Position numbers and translations under genes: made by a program | The notes under the pieces: generated by a model | What the model was told of the DNA's origin: nothing | What the model saw: only the letters and a program-made list of their open reading frames with translations | Database searches by the model: none | Shown here: piece by piece, positions 8,797-16,790 of the stretch | How positions within the stretch are numbered: position 1 is the stretch's first letter | Layout: each line of letters opens with the position of its first letter | NCBI GenBank assembly: GCA_910584485.1 | Contig: CAJUAV010000003.1 | Location: 62,001-126,000, forward strand | Reading direction: 5' to 3' | Origin: an uncultured Alistipes sp. | Lineage (GTDB): Bacteria > Bacteroidota > Bacteroidia > Bacteroidales > Rikenellaceae | DNA: 64,000 nucleotides

Positions 8797-9750
8797 TCAG
8801 AGCGATTCGAGGAGACGTTTGAGCACCGTCTGGGCCGAGATTTCGCGGTTGGCCGCCTCGGGGATGACGAGCGACCGCGGCCCCTCGATCACCTCATCCG
8901 TGACGATCATGTTGCGGCGCACGGGCAGGCAGTGCATGAACCAGGCATCGTTCGTGAGGGCCATTTTCGCGGCGTCGACCGTCCACGAACGATCCTGCGA
9001 GAGGATGCGGCCGTAGTTCGGGTCGCGGTAGGCCGCCCAGTTCTTGGCGTAGACGAAGTCGGCCCCCTCGAAGGCGCGGCGCTGGTCGTATTCGATGCGG
9101 GCGCCGCCCGTGAAGCGCGGATCGAGTTCGTACCCTTCGGGGTGGGTGACGACCAGGTCGTAGCCCGCGGCGTTCATCCACTCGGCGAAGGAGTTGGGCA
9201 CGGCCTGCGGCAGCGCCTTGGGATGGGGCGCCCACGTGAGGACCACCTTGGGGCGCTCGGTGCGCTTGTGCTCCTCGATCGTAATCAGGTCGGCGAAGCT
9301 TTGCAGCGGGTGGCCCGTGGCGGCCTCCATCGAGAAGACGGGGCGGCCCGAGTAGCGGATGAACTGCTCGAGGATGCGCTCCTCGTAGTCCTCCTGCTTG
9401 CTCTCGAAGCGGGCGAAGGAGCGGACGCCGATCACGTCGCAGTAGCATCCCATGACGGGGATCGCCTCGAGCAGGTGTTCGGGACGGTCGCCGTCCATCA
9501 CCACGCCGCGCTCGGTTTCGAGCTTCCAGGCCCCCTGGTTCACGTCGAGGACCATCACGTTCATGCCGAGGTTCATCGCCGCCTTCTGCGTCGAGAGGCG
9601 CGTGCGGAGGCTCGAATTGAAGAAGAGCATCAGGAGCGTGCGGTTGCGTCCAAGCTCGGTATGGGCGAAGCGGTCGCGCTTGATTTCGAGCGCTTCGGCG
9701 ACGGCCGCGCGGAGGTCGCCGAGGTCGGCGACGCAGGTGAATTTTTTCAT
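8797..9750 (-). CDS. argF': N-succinylornithine carbamoyltransferase
   Basis: 317 aa. It transfers carbamoyl phosphate to N-succinylornithine. It shows the carbamoyl-phosphate motif SSLRTR (residues 46-51) and the HCLPVRR motif. The DRPEHLLEAIPVMGC region has Pro at residue 90, the residue reported to set succinylornithine specificity in the Bacteroides fragilis enzyme; acetylornithine enzymes have Glu there. As far as I can recall that protein, the sequence follows it closely along its length. The start ATG overlaps the argD stop (ATGA). Confidence 0.93.
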   Translation of the reverse strand: MKKFTCVADLGDLRAAVAEALEIKRDRFAHTELGRNRTLLMLFFNSSLRTRLSTQKAAMNLGMNVMVLDVNQGAWKLETERGVVMDGDRPEHLLEAIPVMGCYCDVIGVRSFARFESKQEDYEERILEQFIRYSGRPVFSMEAATGHPLQSFADLITIEEHKRTERPKVVLTWAPHPKALPQAVPNSFAEWMNAAGYDLVVTHPEGYELDPRFTGGARIEYDQRRAFEGADFVYAKNWAAYRDPNYGRILSQDRSWTVDAAKMALTNDAWFMHCLPVRRNMIVTDEVIEGPRSLVIPEAANREISAQTVLKRLLESL

Positions 9751-10871
9751 CGCAAAAGGGTGTTGAAGGCGTTCAGGAAACGGTCCGCGTCGGCCTGCGT
9801 AAGGCCGAGGGCGGGGAGCAGACGGACAGTCGAGGCCCCTGCCCCGCCCGTGAAGATGCGCTGCTCGAAGAGGAGGCGGCGGCGCAGCTCGGCGGCCGAG
9901 CCGTCGATTTCGATGCCGATCATCAGGCCGCGGCCGCGCACCTCCCGAAGCGAGGGGATGCGGCGCAGCTCGGCGAGGAGGTATGCGCCGACGGAGGCGG
10001 CGTTGGCGACGAGGTTTTCGCGCTCGAAGACCTCCAGCACGGCGATCGCCGCGGCGCAGGCGAGGTGGTTGCCGCCGAAGGTGGTGCCGAGCATCCCTGC
10101 GCGCGCCTCGAAGTGGGGCGCGATGAGCACGCCGCCGATCGGGAAGCCGTTGCCCATCCCCTTGGCCGTCGTGACGAGGTCGGGGCGGATGCCCGCCTGC
10201 TGGTGGGCGAAGAAGCGTCCCGTGCGGCCGTAGCCCGACTGGATCTCGTCGAGGATGAGCTGCGTGCCCGTCTCGGTGCAGAGCCTGCGCAGGCCGCGCA
10301 GGAAATCGTCCGAGGGTTCGCGGATGCCCGCGACTCCCTGGATGCCCTCGACGAGGACGGCGGCGTAGCGGCGCGAGGCGAGCTCCGCGCCGACGGCTTC
10401 GAGGTCGCCGAGGGGTACGAAGGTCACCTTGTCGGTGCGGTTGAAGGGGGCGACGATCGTCGGGTTGTCGGTGGCCGCCACGGCCCCCGAGGTGCGGCCG
10501 TGGAAGGCCTTCGAGAAGGCCAGCACGCGGTCGCGCCCCGTGTGGAACGAGGCGAGCTTGAGGGCGTTTTCGTTCGCCTCGGCCCCCGAGTTGCAGAGGA
10601 AGAGGCGGTAGTCGTCGTACCCCGAGGCGCGGCCCAGCAGCTCGGCCAGGCGCTGCTGGAGCGAGTTTTCGACCGAGTTCGAGTAGAAGCCCAGGCGGGC
10701 GACCTGCCGCGCGAGCGCCTCGACGTAGTGCGGGTGGGCGTGGCCGATCGAGATGACGGCGTGGCCGCCGTAGAGGTCGAGGTATTCGTTGCCTGCGGCG
10801 TCGTAGACCCGCGATCCGCAGCCGCGGACGGGCTCGACGGGATAGAGCGAATAGACGTTGAAGAGTTCCAT
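9747..10871 (-). CDS. argD: N-acyl-ornithine aminotransferase
   Basis: 374 aa, a class III PLP aminotransferase. Visible are the SGAEANENALKLA block, FHGRTSG, the Asp of ILDEIQSGYGRTG and the PLP lysine in TTAKGMGNGFPIGG. It converts N-acylglutamate semialdehyde to N-acylornithine using glutamate. I chose the ATG at 10871 because the longer open frame upstream lies inside argC. It overlaps argF' by 4 bp and starts 2 bases after the argC stop. Confidence 0.94.
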   Translation of the reverse strand: MELFNVYSLYPVEPVRGCGSRVYDAAGNEYLDLYGGHAVISIGHAHPHYVEALARQVARLGFYSNSVENSLQQRLAELLGRASGYDDYRLFLCNSGAEANENALKLASFHTGRDRVLAFSKAFHGRTSGAVAATDNPTIVAPFNRTDKVTFVPLGDLEAVGAELASRRYAAVLVEGIQGVAGIREPSDDFLRGLRRLCTETGTQLILDEIQSGYGRTGRFFAHQQAGIRPDLVTTAKGMGNGFPIGGVLIAPHFEARAGMLGTTFGGNHLACAAAIAVLEVFERENLVANAASVGAYLLAELRRIPSLREVRGRGLMIGIEIDGSAAELRRRLLFEQRIFTGGAGASTVRLLPALGLTQADADRFLNAFNTLLR

Positions 10872-10873
10872 GG

Positions 10874-11836
10874 TCAGAAGGCGGAGGCTTTGAGTCGCAG
10901 CCCGCAACGTTCGTCGAGGCCGAAACGGAGGTTCATGTTCTGGACCGCCTGTCCCGAAGCCCCCTTCAGCAGGTTGTCGATGGCGGTCGTCAGGTGAAGC
11001 AGGTCGCCGTATTTGGCCGCGTGCACGAGGGCCTTGTTCGTGTTGACGACCTGTTTGAGGTCGATCGGACGGTCGACGGCGTGGGTGAAGGGGGCGTCGG
11101 CGTAGTAGTTCCGATAGAGCGTCGCGGCCTCCTCCTGCGTCAGGGGGCAGGTCGTGTAGACGCTCGCCAGAATGCCGCGCGTGAAATCGCCCCGCATCGG
11201 CACGAAGCGGATCGGCCGCTCGAAGGAGGGTTGCAGCCGGCCTATGTTGCGGCCGATCTCCTTCAGGTGCTGGTGCTCGAAGGCCTTGTAGACCGAGAGG
11301 TTCGAGGCGCGCCAGCTGAAATGGGTCGTCGCCGAGGGCTTGACCCCCGCGCCCGTCGAGCCCGTGACGGCCGTGACGTGCACCTCGTCCGTGAGCAGCC
11401 CCGCCGCCGCGAGGGGCAGCAGCGCGAGCTGGATCGCCGTGGCGAAGCAGCCCGGGTTGGCGATGCGGTCCGAGGCGGCGATGCGGTCGCGCTGCCACTC
11501 GGGCAGGCCGTAGACGAAGCCGTCGTGCTCGTCGCGGAAATCCTGCGCCAGGTCGATCACCGAGAGCCCTGCGGGCACGGCGTGTTCGGCCATCCAGACC
11601 GAGCTTTGGCCGTGGGCCGAGCAGAGGAAGAGGCAGTCGATCGAGCCGAGGTCCCCCTCGTCGCAGAAGCGGAGCTCCGTATCGCCCTCCAGTCCGCCGT
11701 GGACCGTCGTCAGGAGGTTGCCCGCGTTCGAGGAGCTCTGCACGAAGCGGAGCTCGACGGCGGGGTGGTTCAGCAGCAGGCGCAGCAGCTCGCCGGCCGT
11801 GTAGCCGGCGCCGCCGATGATGCCGACGCGGATCAT
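10874..11836 (-). CDS. argC: N-acyl-gamma-glutamyl-phosphate reductase
   Basis: 320 aa. The N-terminal NADP-binding motif GIIGGAGYTAGEL and the catalytic Cys in ANPGCFATA are present; the conserved HFSW and MRGDFTRGI segments follow. It reduces the ArgB product to the semialdehyde. Translation starts inside the argG stop (ATGA overlap), so coupling is likely. Confidence 0.94.
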   Translation of the reverse strand: MIRVGIIGGAGYTAGELLRLLLNHPAVELRFVQSSSNAGNLLTTVHGGLEGDTELRFCDEGDLGSIDCLFLCSAHGQSSVWMAEHAVPAGLSVIDLAQDFRDEHDGFVYGLPEWQRDRIAASDRIANPGCFATAIQLALLPLAAAGLLTDEVHVTAVTGSTGAGVKPSATTHFSWRASNLSVYKAFEHQHLKEIGRNIGRLQPSFERPIRFVPMRGDFTRGILASVYTTCPLTQEEAATLYRNYYADAPFTHAVDRPIDLKQVVNTNKALVHAAKYGDLLHLTTAIDNLLKGASGQAVQNMNLRFGLDERCGLRLKASAF

Positions 11837-13038
11837 CGCTCGTTGCGTTTTTGGACGTTGTGGTAGATCTTGATCGGATTGCCGAGGATCTTCGTGAAGC
11901 CCTTCACGTCGTCGGCCGTCCAGGCGCGGTTCACCTCGCCGTACTCGCCGAAATCGGTCTTCATCAGATCGAAGGTCGAGTCGACGCCGACGAGCGTGTA
12001 GCTCTGCGGGCGCAGCGTGATTTCGACCGTGCCCGTCACGTTGCGCTGCGACGAAAGGAGCATCGCCTCGATGTCGCGCATGACGGGTTCGAGGTACTGC
12101 GCCTCGTGGAGGAACATGCCGTACCACGTCGCCACCTGCTCCTTCCAGTAGAGCTGCCACTTGGTGAGGGTGTGCTTCTCGAGCATCTTGTGGGCGGCGA
12201 TGATCAGGATCGGCGCCGCGGCCTCGAAGCCCACGCGCCCCTTGATGCCGATGATCGTGTCGCCGATGTGCATGTCGCGGCCGATGCCGAATTTCGAACC
12301 GATCGCCTCGACGGCGCGGATCGCCTCGACGCGGTCGGCGTAGGGGGTGCCGTCGACGGCCGTCAGCTCGCCCTGCTCGAAGGTGAGCTTCAGCGTCTCT
12401 TCGCCCTCGGCCGTCACCTGGCTCGGGTAGGCCTCTTCGGGGAGCGTCGTTTCGGAGTGCAGCGTCTCCTTGCCGCCGATCGAGGTGCCCCAGAGCCCCT
12501 TATTGATCGAGTACTCCAGCTTCTTGTAGTCGGCCGTGATGCCGTGACGGCGGAGGTAGTCGATTTCGTATTCGCGCGTCAGGGTCATGTCGCGCGTCGG
12601 GGTGATGATCTCGATTTCGGGAGCGAGGATCTGGAACGTCAGGTCGAAGCGCACCTGGTCGTTGCCCGCGCCCGTCGAGCCGTGGGCCACGGCGTCGGCG
12701 CCGATCCGCTTGGCGTACTCGATGATGGCGATCGCCTGGAAGATGCGCTCCGAGCTGACCGAAATGGGGTAGGTGCCGTTGCGCAGCACGTTGCCGTAGA
12801 CCATGTAGCGGATGCTCTTCTCGTAATACTCCTGCTCGATGTCGAGCGTGGCGTGCTCGACGGCCCCGAGCGCCTTGGCGCGCTCCTCGATGCGGGCGAG
12901 CTCCTCGCGCGAGAAGCCGCCCGTGTTGGCGATGGCCGTGTAGACGTCGTAACCCTGCTCTTCGGAGAGGTATTTGGCGCAGAAGGAGGTGTCCAGCCCG
13001 CCGCTGAAGGCGAGCACTACTTTCTTTTTCGTATGCAT
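11833..13038 (-). CDS. argG: Argininosuccinate synthase
   Basis: 401 aa. It joins citrulline and aspartate with ATP. The PP-loop AFSGGLDTS at residues 10-18 and the HGSTGAGNDQVRF block are clear. The preceding 381 bp hold repeat array 3 and no consensus -7 box that I can find. The gene may therefore rely on transcription from the upstream GNAT gene or from relA. Confidence 0.95.
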   Translation of the reverse strand: MHTKKKVVLAFSGGLDTSFCAKYLSEEQGYDVYTAIANTGGFSREELARIEERAKALGAVEHATLDIEQEYYEKSIRYMVYGNVLRNGTYPISVSSERIFQAIAIIEYAKRIGADAVAHGSTGAGNDQVRFDLTFQILAPEIEIITPTRDMTLTREYEIDYLRRHGITADYKKLEYSINKGLWGTSIGGKETLHSETTLPEEAYPSQVTAEGEETLKLTFEQGELTAVDGTPYADRVEAIRAVEAIGSKFGIGRDMHIGDTIIGIKGRVGFEAAAPILIIAAHKMLEKHTLTKWQLYWKEQVATWYGMFLHEAQYLEPVMRDIEAMLLSSQRNVTGTVEITLRPQSYTLVGVDSTFDLMKTDFGEYGEVNRAWTADDVKGFTKILGNPIKIYHNVQKRNER

Positions 13039-13109
13039 GATGATCGGTTGTTTTTTTGTTGCTTATCTGTTTTGGGGCGGGTTGGGGACGGCTTTGCGGC
13101 GGGGAAGCG

Positions 13110-13345
13110 TATCCGATCCCATAAGGGATCGGCGGGCCGGAGCTTCGCCCCGCGAAGGCCCGCATTTGGCGTTCCTTCGCAAGCTCCGCCCCGAGTGCGT
13201 ATGTTGCAAATCGCCCTTGCAAAGGGCTGCCAGCGGTCGATTTCGCCGTCGCAGCCGTCGGCGGGCCGCAGCTTTCGGCGGCGAAGGCACGCATGTCGCG
13301 TCCGCTCGTGCGTCCCTTCGCAAGCTGCGTCCCGAACATGCGTTG
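13110..13345 (+). repeat. Intergenic modular repeat array 3
   Basis: This array lies between the 3' end of the GNAT gene and argG, inside the arginine operon and oriented against it. It starts with the hairpin GATCCC-ATAA-GGGATC and a type II-like cassette. A clear type II cassette follows, with outer arms CGGGCCGCAGCTT (13262-13274) and AAGCTGCGTCCCG (13322-13334), which pair with a single mismatch. No gene is seen in 13039-13419. Confidence 0.85.
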
Positions 13346-13419
13346 CGCGGAAAGCGCGTGCCGTTCGCGGTCGCCCGTTGGCGGAGGGCCGGTTGCGACG
13401 CGACCCCGCCGTCGGCGAT

Positions 13420-14037
13420 TTATTTGAGGTGGAACACCTTCTTGAAGGCGTTGCCGAGGTAGAGCAGGTAGGGTCGCAGGCGCGAATGGCGGGGCTGCTC
13501 CTTCGCGGGATCGTAGAGCATGCCCGTGCAGAGGCACATGCGGCGCTTGTTGCGCTGGAGGATGTCGTAGTTGCAGCATCCTTCGCAACCCTTCCAGAAT
13601 TCGTCGTCCTCGGTCAGCTCGGAGAAGGTGACAGGCGTGTAACCCATACGCGAGTTGAGCTTCATCACGGGCAGCGAAGTCGTGATACTGAACAACTTGG
13701 CGTACGGGAATCGTCGTCGGGCCAGCTCGAAGGTTCGTCGTTTGATGCGTTCGGCGAGTCCCATGTGGCGGTACTCGGGATCGACGATCAGACCGGAGGT
13801 GGCGACGAAGTCGCCGTGTCCCCAACATTCGATGTAGCTGAATCCGATCAGCTTTTCTCCGTCCAGCGCCACGACGGCCTTGCCGCCCGTGATCTTTGCC
13901 GCGATGTATTCGGGCGATCGTTTGGCGATGCCCGTACCCCGCTGCAAGGCCGACTCGTAGATGAGCGTGCAGATGCGTTCGGCATACTGCGCGTGCTGCG
14001 GTTCGGCGAATACGACGCTGATGGCTTTGTTGTTCAT
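13420..14037 (-). CDS. GNAT acyltransferase, candidate N-succinylglutamate synthase
   Basis: 205 aa. It is a GNAT fold with an acetyl-CoA-type binding segment (LIVDPEYRHMGLAERI, about residues 85-100). A C-terminal extension contains a cluster of cysteines (WKGCEGCCNYD...MCLC). It is the first gene of the arginine operon, and no canonical argA or argJ is present. In other Bacteroidota a GNAT protein occupies the same place before argG and has been proposed to make the N-acylglutamate. The expected reaction is succinyl-CoA plus glutamate. Function is inferred from context and recalled work, not from catalytic residues. It starts 61 bases after the relA stop and may be cotranscribed with it. 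Confidence 0.7.
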   Translation of the reverse strand: MNNKAISVVFAEPQHAQYAERICTLIYESALQRGTGIAKRSPEYIAAKITGGKAVVALDGEKLIGFSYIECWGHGDFVATSGLIVDPEYRHMGLAERIKRRTFELARRRFPYAKLFSITTSLPVMKLNSRMGYTPVTFSELTEDDEFWKGCEGCCNYDILQRNKRRMCLCTGMLYDPAKEQPRHSRLRPYLLYLGNAFKKVFHLK

Positions 14038-14098
14038 CTTTGCGGAATGGGTGGAATGGGATTTATGAAGGTGAATGAAAAACGGATGTCGTCCGAGG

Positions 14099-16306
14099 TC
14101 AGTTCATGCGGAAGGCGCGTTGCACGCCCTTGATGCGCAGGATACTGTGGATCAGGGCGTCGACGGCCACGGCACTCGGCACCTCGACGTCGATCGTGCC
14201 CGAGAGGATGCCGCCGCTGCCCGCCGCGAAATGGATCGAGCGGATGTTGAGGCGCAGTTCGCGGCTGATGACCTCCGTGATGTGGTTGGCCATGCCCGTC
14301 GTGTCGGCCGCGACGATGCGCAGCGTCACGCGGAAAGCCCCCTCGGAGTTCTGCCGCCAGCGCGCTTCGATGACGCGGTAGGGGTAGTTCTCGCGCATGC
14401 GCTTGGCGTTCGGGCAGTCGGTGCGGTGGATCGTGATCCCCGCGTTGATCGTGACGAAGCCGAAGACCTCGTCCCCCTTGATCGGGTTGCAGCAGCGCGC
14501 CAGCTTGTACTGGATCTTCGAGATGTCGTCGTCGATCACCAGCGCGTCGGTCGAGGGGCGCTCCTGCCGGCCGGCGGCGCGGTCGGCCCGCTCGGCCGCC
14601 TTCTGCCGCTCCTGTTCGGCGGCGGCCCGCTGCCGTTCAAGCTCCGCCTCGCCCGACAGATGGCGCGTCAGTAGCTCCTTGATGGTCTGAAAATCGAGCT
14701 TGTTGGTGGCGATCAGGGCGTAGACCTCCGTGCCGAGGCGCAGCTTGTAGTATTTGGCCAGGTAGCTGACCGCCTCGTCGACCGAGAGGGCCAGTTTCCA
14801 GTTCTTGAGTTTGCGTTCGAGCTCCTCGCGTCCGAGCCGCGTGTGCTTGGCCTGCTCCTCGCGCAGGAAGGCCTTGATGCGGTTCTTGGCTTTCGAGGTG
14901 GTGACGAACGAGAGCCAGTCGGCCTTCGGCGTCTGGTTCTTCTGGGTGAGGATCTCGACGATGTCGCCGTTGTGGAGCACCTCGCGGATCGAGGCCGAGC
15001 GGTTGTTGATCTTGCCGCCCGTGCAGCTCGCGCCGAGGTTCGAGTGGATGTCGAAGGCGAAATCGAGCACGCAGGCCCCTTCGGGGAGCTTGCGCAGGTC
15101 GCCGTTGGGGGTGAAGACGAAGATTTCGCCCGAGGCGGGTTTGGCGTCGAAGCGCTGCGCGAGCGAATGGGTCGTCTCTTCGAGCGCCTCGCGCAGGCGG
15201 CCGAGCCACTGTTCGCTCGTCTGCGCCCCCTGCTGCACCCCCTTGTAGCGCCAGTGGGCGGCGATGCCGCGTTCGGCCACGGCGTCCATGCGCTCGGTGC
15301 GGATCTGCACCTCGACCCAGCGTCCCTCGGCCGAGACGGTCGCGTGGAGCGACTCGTAGCCGTTCGACTTGGGGATCGAGATCCAGTCGCGCATGCGGTT
15401 CGTGTTGGGGGTGTAGAAATCGGTCACGACCGAATAGACGGTCCAGCAGAGCGGTTTCTCCTGCTCGGGCGGACAGTCGATGATGATGCGCAGCGCGAAG
15501 ATGTCGTAGACCCCCTCGAACGGGACGCGCTGCTTGCGCATCTTGTTCCAGATCGAGTAGATCGACTTCGTGCGGCTCTTGATGTGGTAGCGGATGCCGA
15601 GCGTGCGCAGCTTCGCCTCGATCGGGACGAGGAATTTGGCGATGAAGGCGCGCCGCTCGTCGGCGCTCTCTTCGAGCTTCTGCGAAATGTGTTCGAAATC
15701 CTTCGGTTCGAGGTATTTGAGGGCGAGATCCTCCAGCTCGCTCTTGATGCCGTAGAGGCCCAGCTTGTGGGCGATCTGCGCATAGAGGTTCATCGCCTCC
15801 CAGCTCTTCTTGCGCCGTTTCTCGGGCGGGAAGATGGCGAGCGAACGCATCACCTCCAGCCGGTCGGCCAGCTTGATGAGGATCACGCGCGGATCTTCGG
15901 AGTAGCTGACGATCAGGTCGCGGAAATTCTCGGCCTGCTCCTTGGCATCCTTCAGGCGGAGCCCCGAGATGTTGGCCAGGCCGACGGTGATGCCCGCCGC
16001 CTCGTCGCCGAAGCGTTCGCGGAAGCGCTGCATGAAGGCCAGAAATTCGGCTGCGGGGAGACGCTTGTGCTGCAGGCGCACGATGTCGTGCAGGATCGAG
16101 GCGACGGTCGAGTTGCGGCCGAGGCCGATCTCTTCGATGGCGATGCGGGCAACGGCGACGGCATGGTCGAGCAGCGGGCTGCCGTCGTAGCGGAGCTCGT
16201 CTGCCAGAAATTCGTCGGCGTAGGCGAGAGCGTCGTCGACGAGGCGCTGCGTCGTCTCGGAGAACGACGCACGCACCAGCGCGCGCAGTTGTTCGTATCG
16301 TGCCAT
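14099..16306 (-). CDS. relA: RelA/SpoT-family (p)ppGpp synthetase with degenerate hydrolase site
   Basis: 735 aa with the full RSH layout: HD domain (about 40-170), synthetase (about 230-355), TGS (about 393-455) and a C-terminal ACT domain. The synthetase looks active (YDIFALRI; PKSNGYESLHATV). It carries R304-M-R-D307, the basic RXKD-like motif, rather than the acidic EXDD of classical RelA. In the HD domain H48 and H73-D74 remain, but the following Glu-Asp pair is R77-L78. The usual LHNMRT segment is LEVMRS, so the metal-binding Asn is V152. This suggests a synthetase-only enzyme. Its promoter is at 16335. Confidence 0.9.
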   Translation of the reverse strand: MARYEQLRALVRASFSETTQRLVDDALAYADEFLADELRYDGSPLLDHAVAVARIAIEEIGLGRNSTVASILHDIVRLQHKRLPAAEFLAFMQRFRERFGDEAAGITVGLANISGLRLKDAKEQAENFRDLIVSYSEDPRVILIKLADRLEVMRSLAIFPPEKRRKKSWEAMNLYAQIAHKLGLYGIKSELEDLALKYLEPKDFEHISQKLEESADERRAFIAKFLVPIEAKLRTLGIRYHIKSRTKSIYSIWNKMRKQRVPFEGVYDIFALRIIIDCPPEQEKPLCWTVYSVVTDFYTPNTNRMRDWISIPKSNGYESLHATVSAEGRWVEVQIRTERMDAVAERGIAAHWRYKGVQQGAQTSEQWLGRLREALEETTHSLAQRFDAKPASGEIFVFTPNGDLRKLPEGACVLDFAFDIHSNLGASCTGGKINNRSASIREVLHNGDIVEILTQKNQTPKADWLSFVTTSKAKNRIKAFLREEQAKHTRLGREELERKLKNWKLALSVDEAVSYLAKYYKLRLGTEVYALIATNKLDFQTIKELLTRHLSGEAELERQRAAAEQERQKAAERADRAAGRQERPSTDALVIDDDISKIQYKLARCCNPIKGDEVFGFVTINAGITIHRTDCPNAKRMRENYPYRVIEARWRQNSEGAFRVTLRIVAADTTGMANHITEVISRELRLNIRSIHFAAGSGGILSGTIDVEVPSAVAVDALIHSILRIKGVQRAFRMN

Positions 16307-16334
16307 TTTCGCGGAAATTAACCTAACTAATCGG

Positions 16335-16342
16335 CAAAGTTA
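16335..16342 (-). promoter_or_regulatory. -7 box of relA
   Basis: On the minus strand this reads TAACTTTG, 28 bases before the relA ATG. No clear TTTG lies at the expected upstream distance. Confidence 0.6.
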
Positions 16343-16439
16343 CGAAAAAGCGGGGGGAAAAGCCAGGAATTGAAAATGAAAAATGAAAAATTAAGAATCG
16401 GAAGGGGAGGGGCGGCGTCAAACGGTTCGACGGCGCAGT

Positions 16440-16720
16440 TTCGGCAGGATGTCTCGGTCATTGCGCAGCAATGGCAGCCCGCAGCCGCCCTCGGGCGGAG
16501 GGCTGCCACTCGCCGACAGGCTCGTGCCGCCTCCGCTCGGCTGCGGGCAGCGCGAAAATGCGCGCGTCTGCGCGGCGGGCCGCAGCTGACGAGTGTACGC
16601 TCCGCAGGCTTCGATCCGAACGGTTCGCGCTTTAGCGCGGCGGGCCGCAGCTTCGCCCCTGCGAAGGCCCGCAGCTCGCGTCCGCTCGTGCGTCCCTTCG
16701 CAAGCTGCTGCCCGAAAAAC
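16440..16720 (+). repeat. Intergenic modular repeat array 4
   Basis: An AT-rich stretch (16369-16395) precedes the array. The hairpin CATTGC-GCA-GCAATG (16459-16473) leads to a type III cassette with a perfect 11-bp outer stem, GCCCGCAGCCG (16477-16487) with CGGCTGCGGGC (16538-16548). Then follow the hairpin GCGCGTCTGCGC, a short type I/II hybrid, the hairpin CGCGCTTTAGCGCG and a type II cassette ending near 16715. The array fills the gap between the GNAT-fusion 3' end and the relA promoter; no gene is seen. Confidence 0.85.
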
Positions 16721-16790
16721 ACGTGTAAAGCAAGGGCCGTTCACCGCCGCCCGCTTCAGGCATGTTGTGCGCGCGTTGCGGGTTGCGCCC

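Noticed and set aside
10874..12160. A longer argC reading frame starting at 12160
   Set aside because: The extra N-terminal part is Arg/Ala/His-rich sequence inside argG; the ATG at 11836 gives the normal NADP-binding start and the ATGA overlap.
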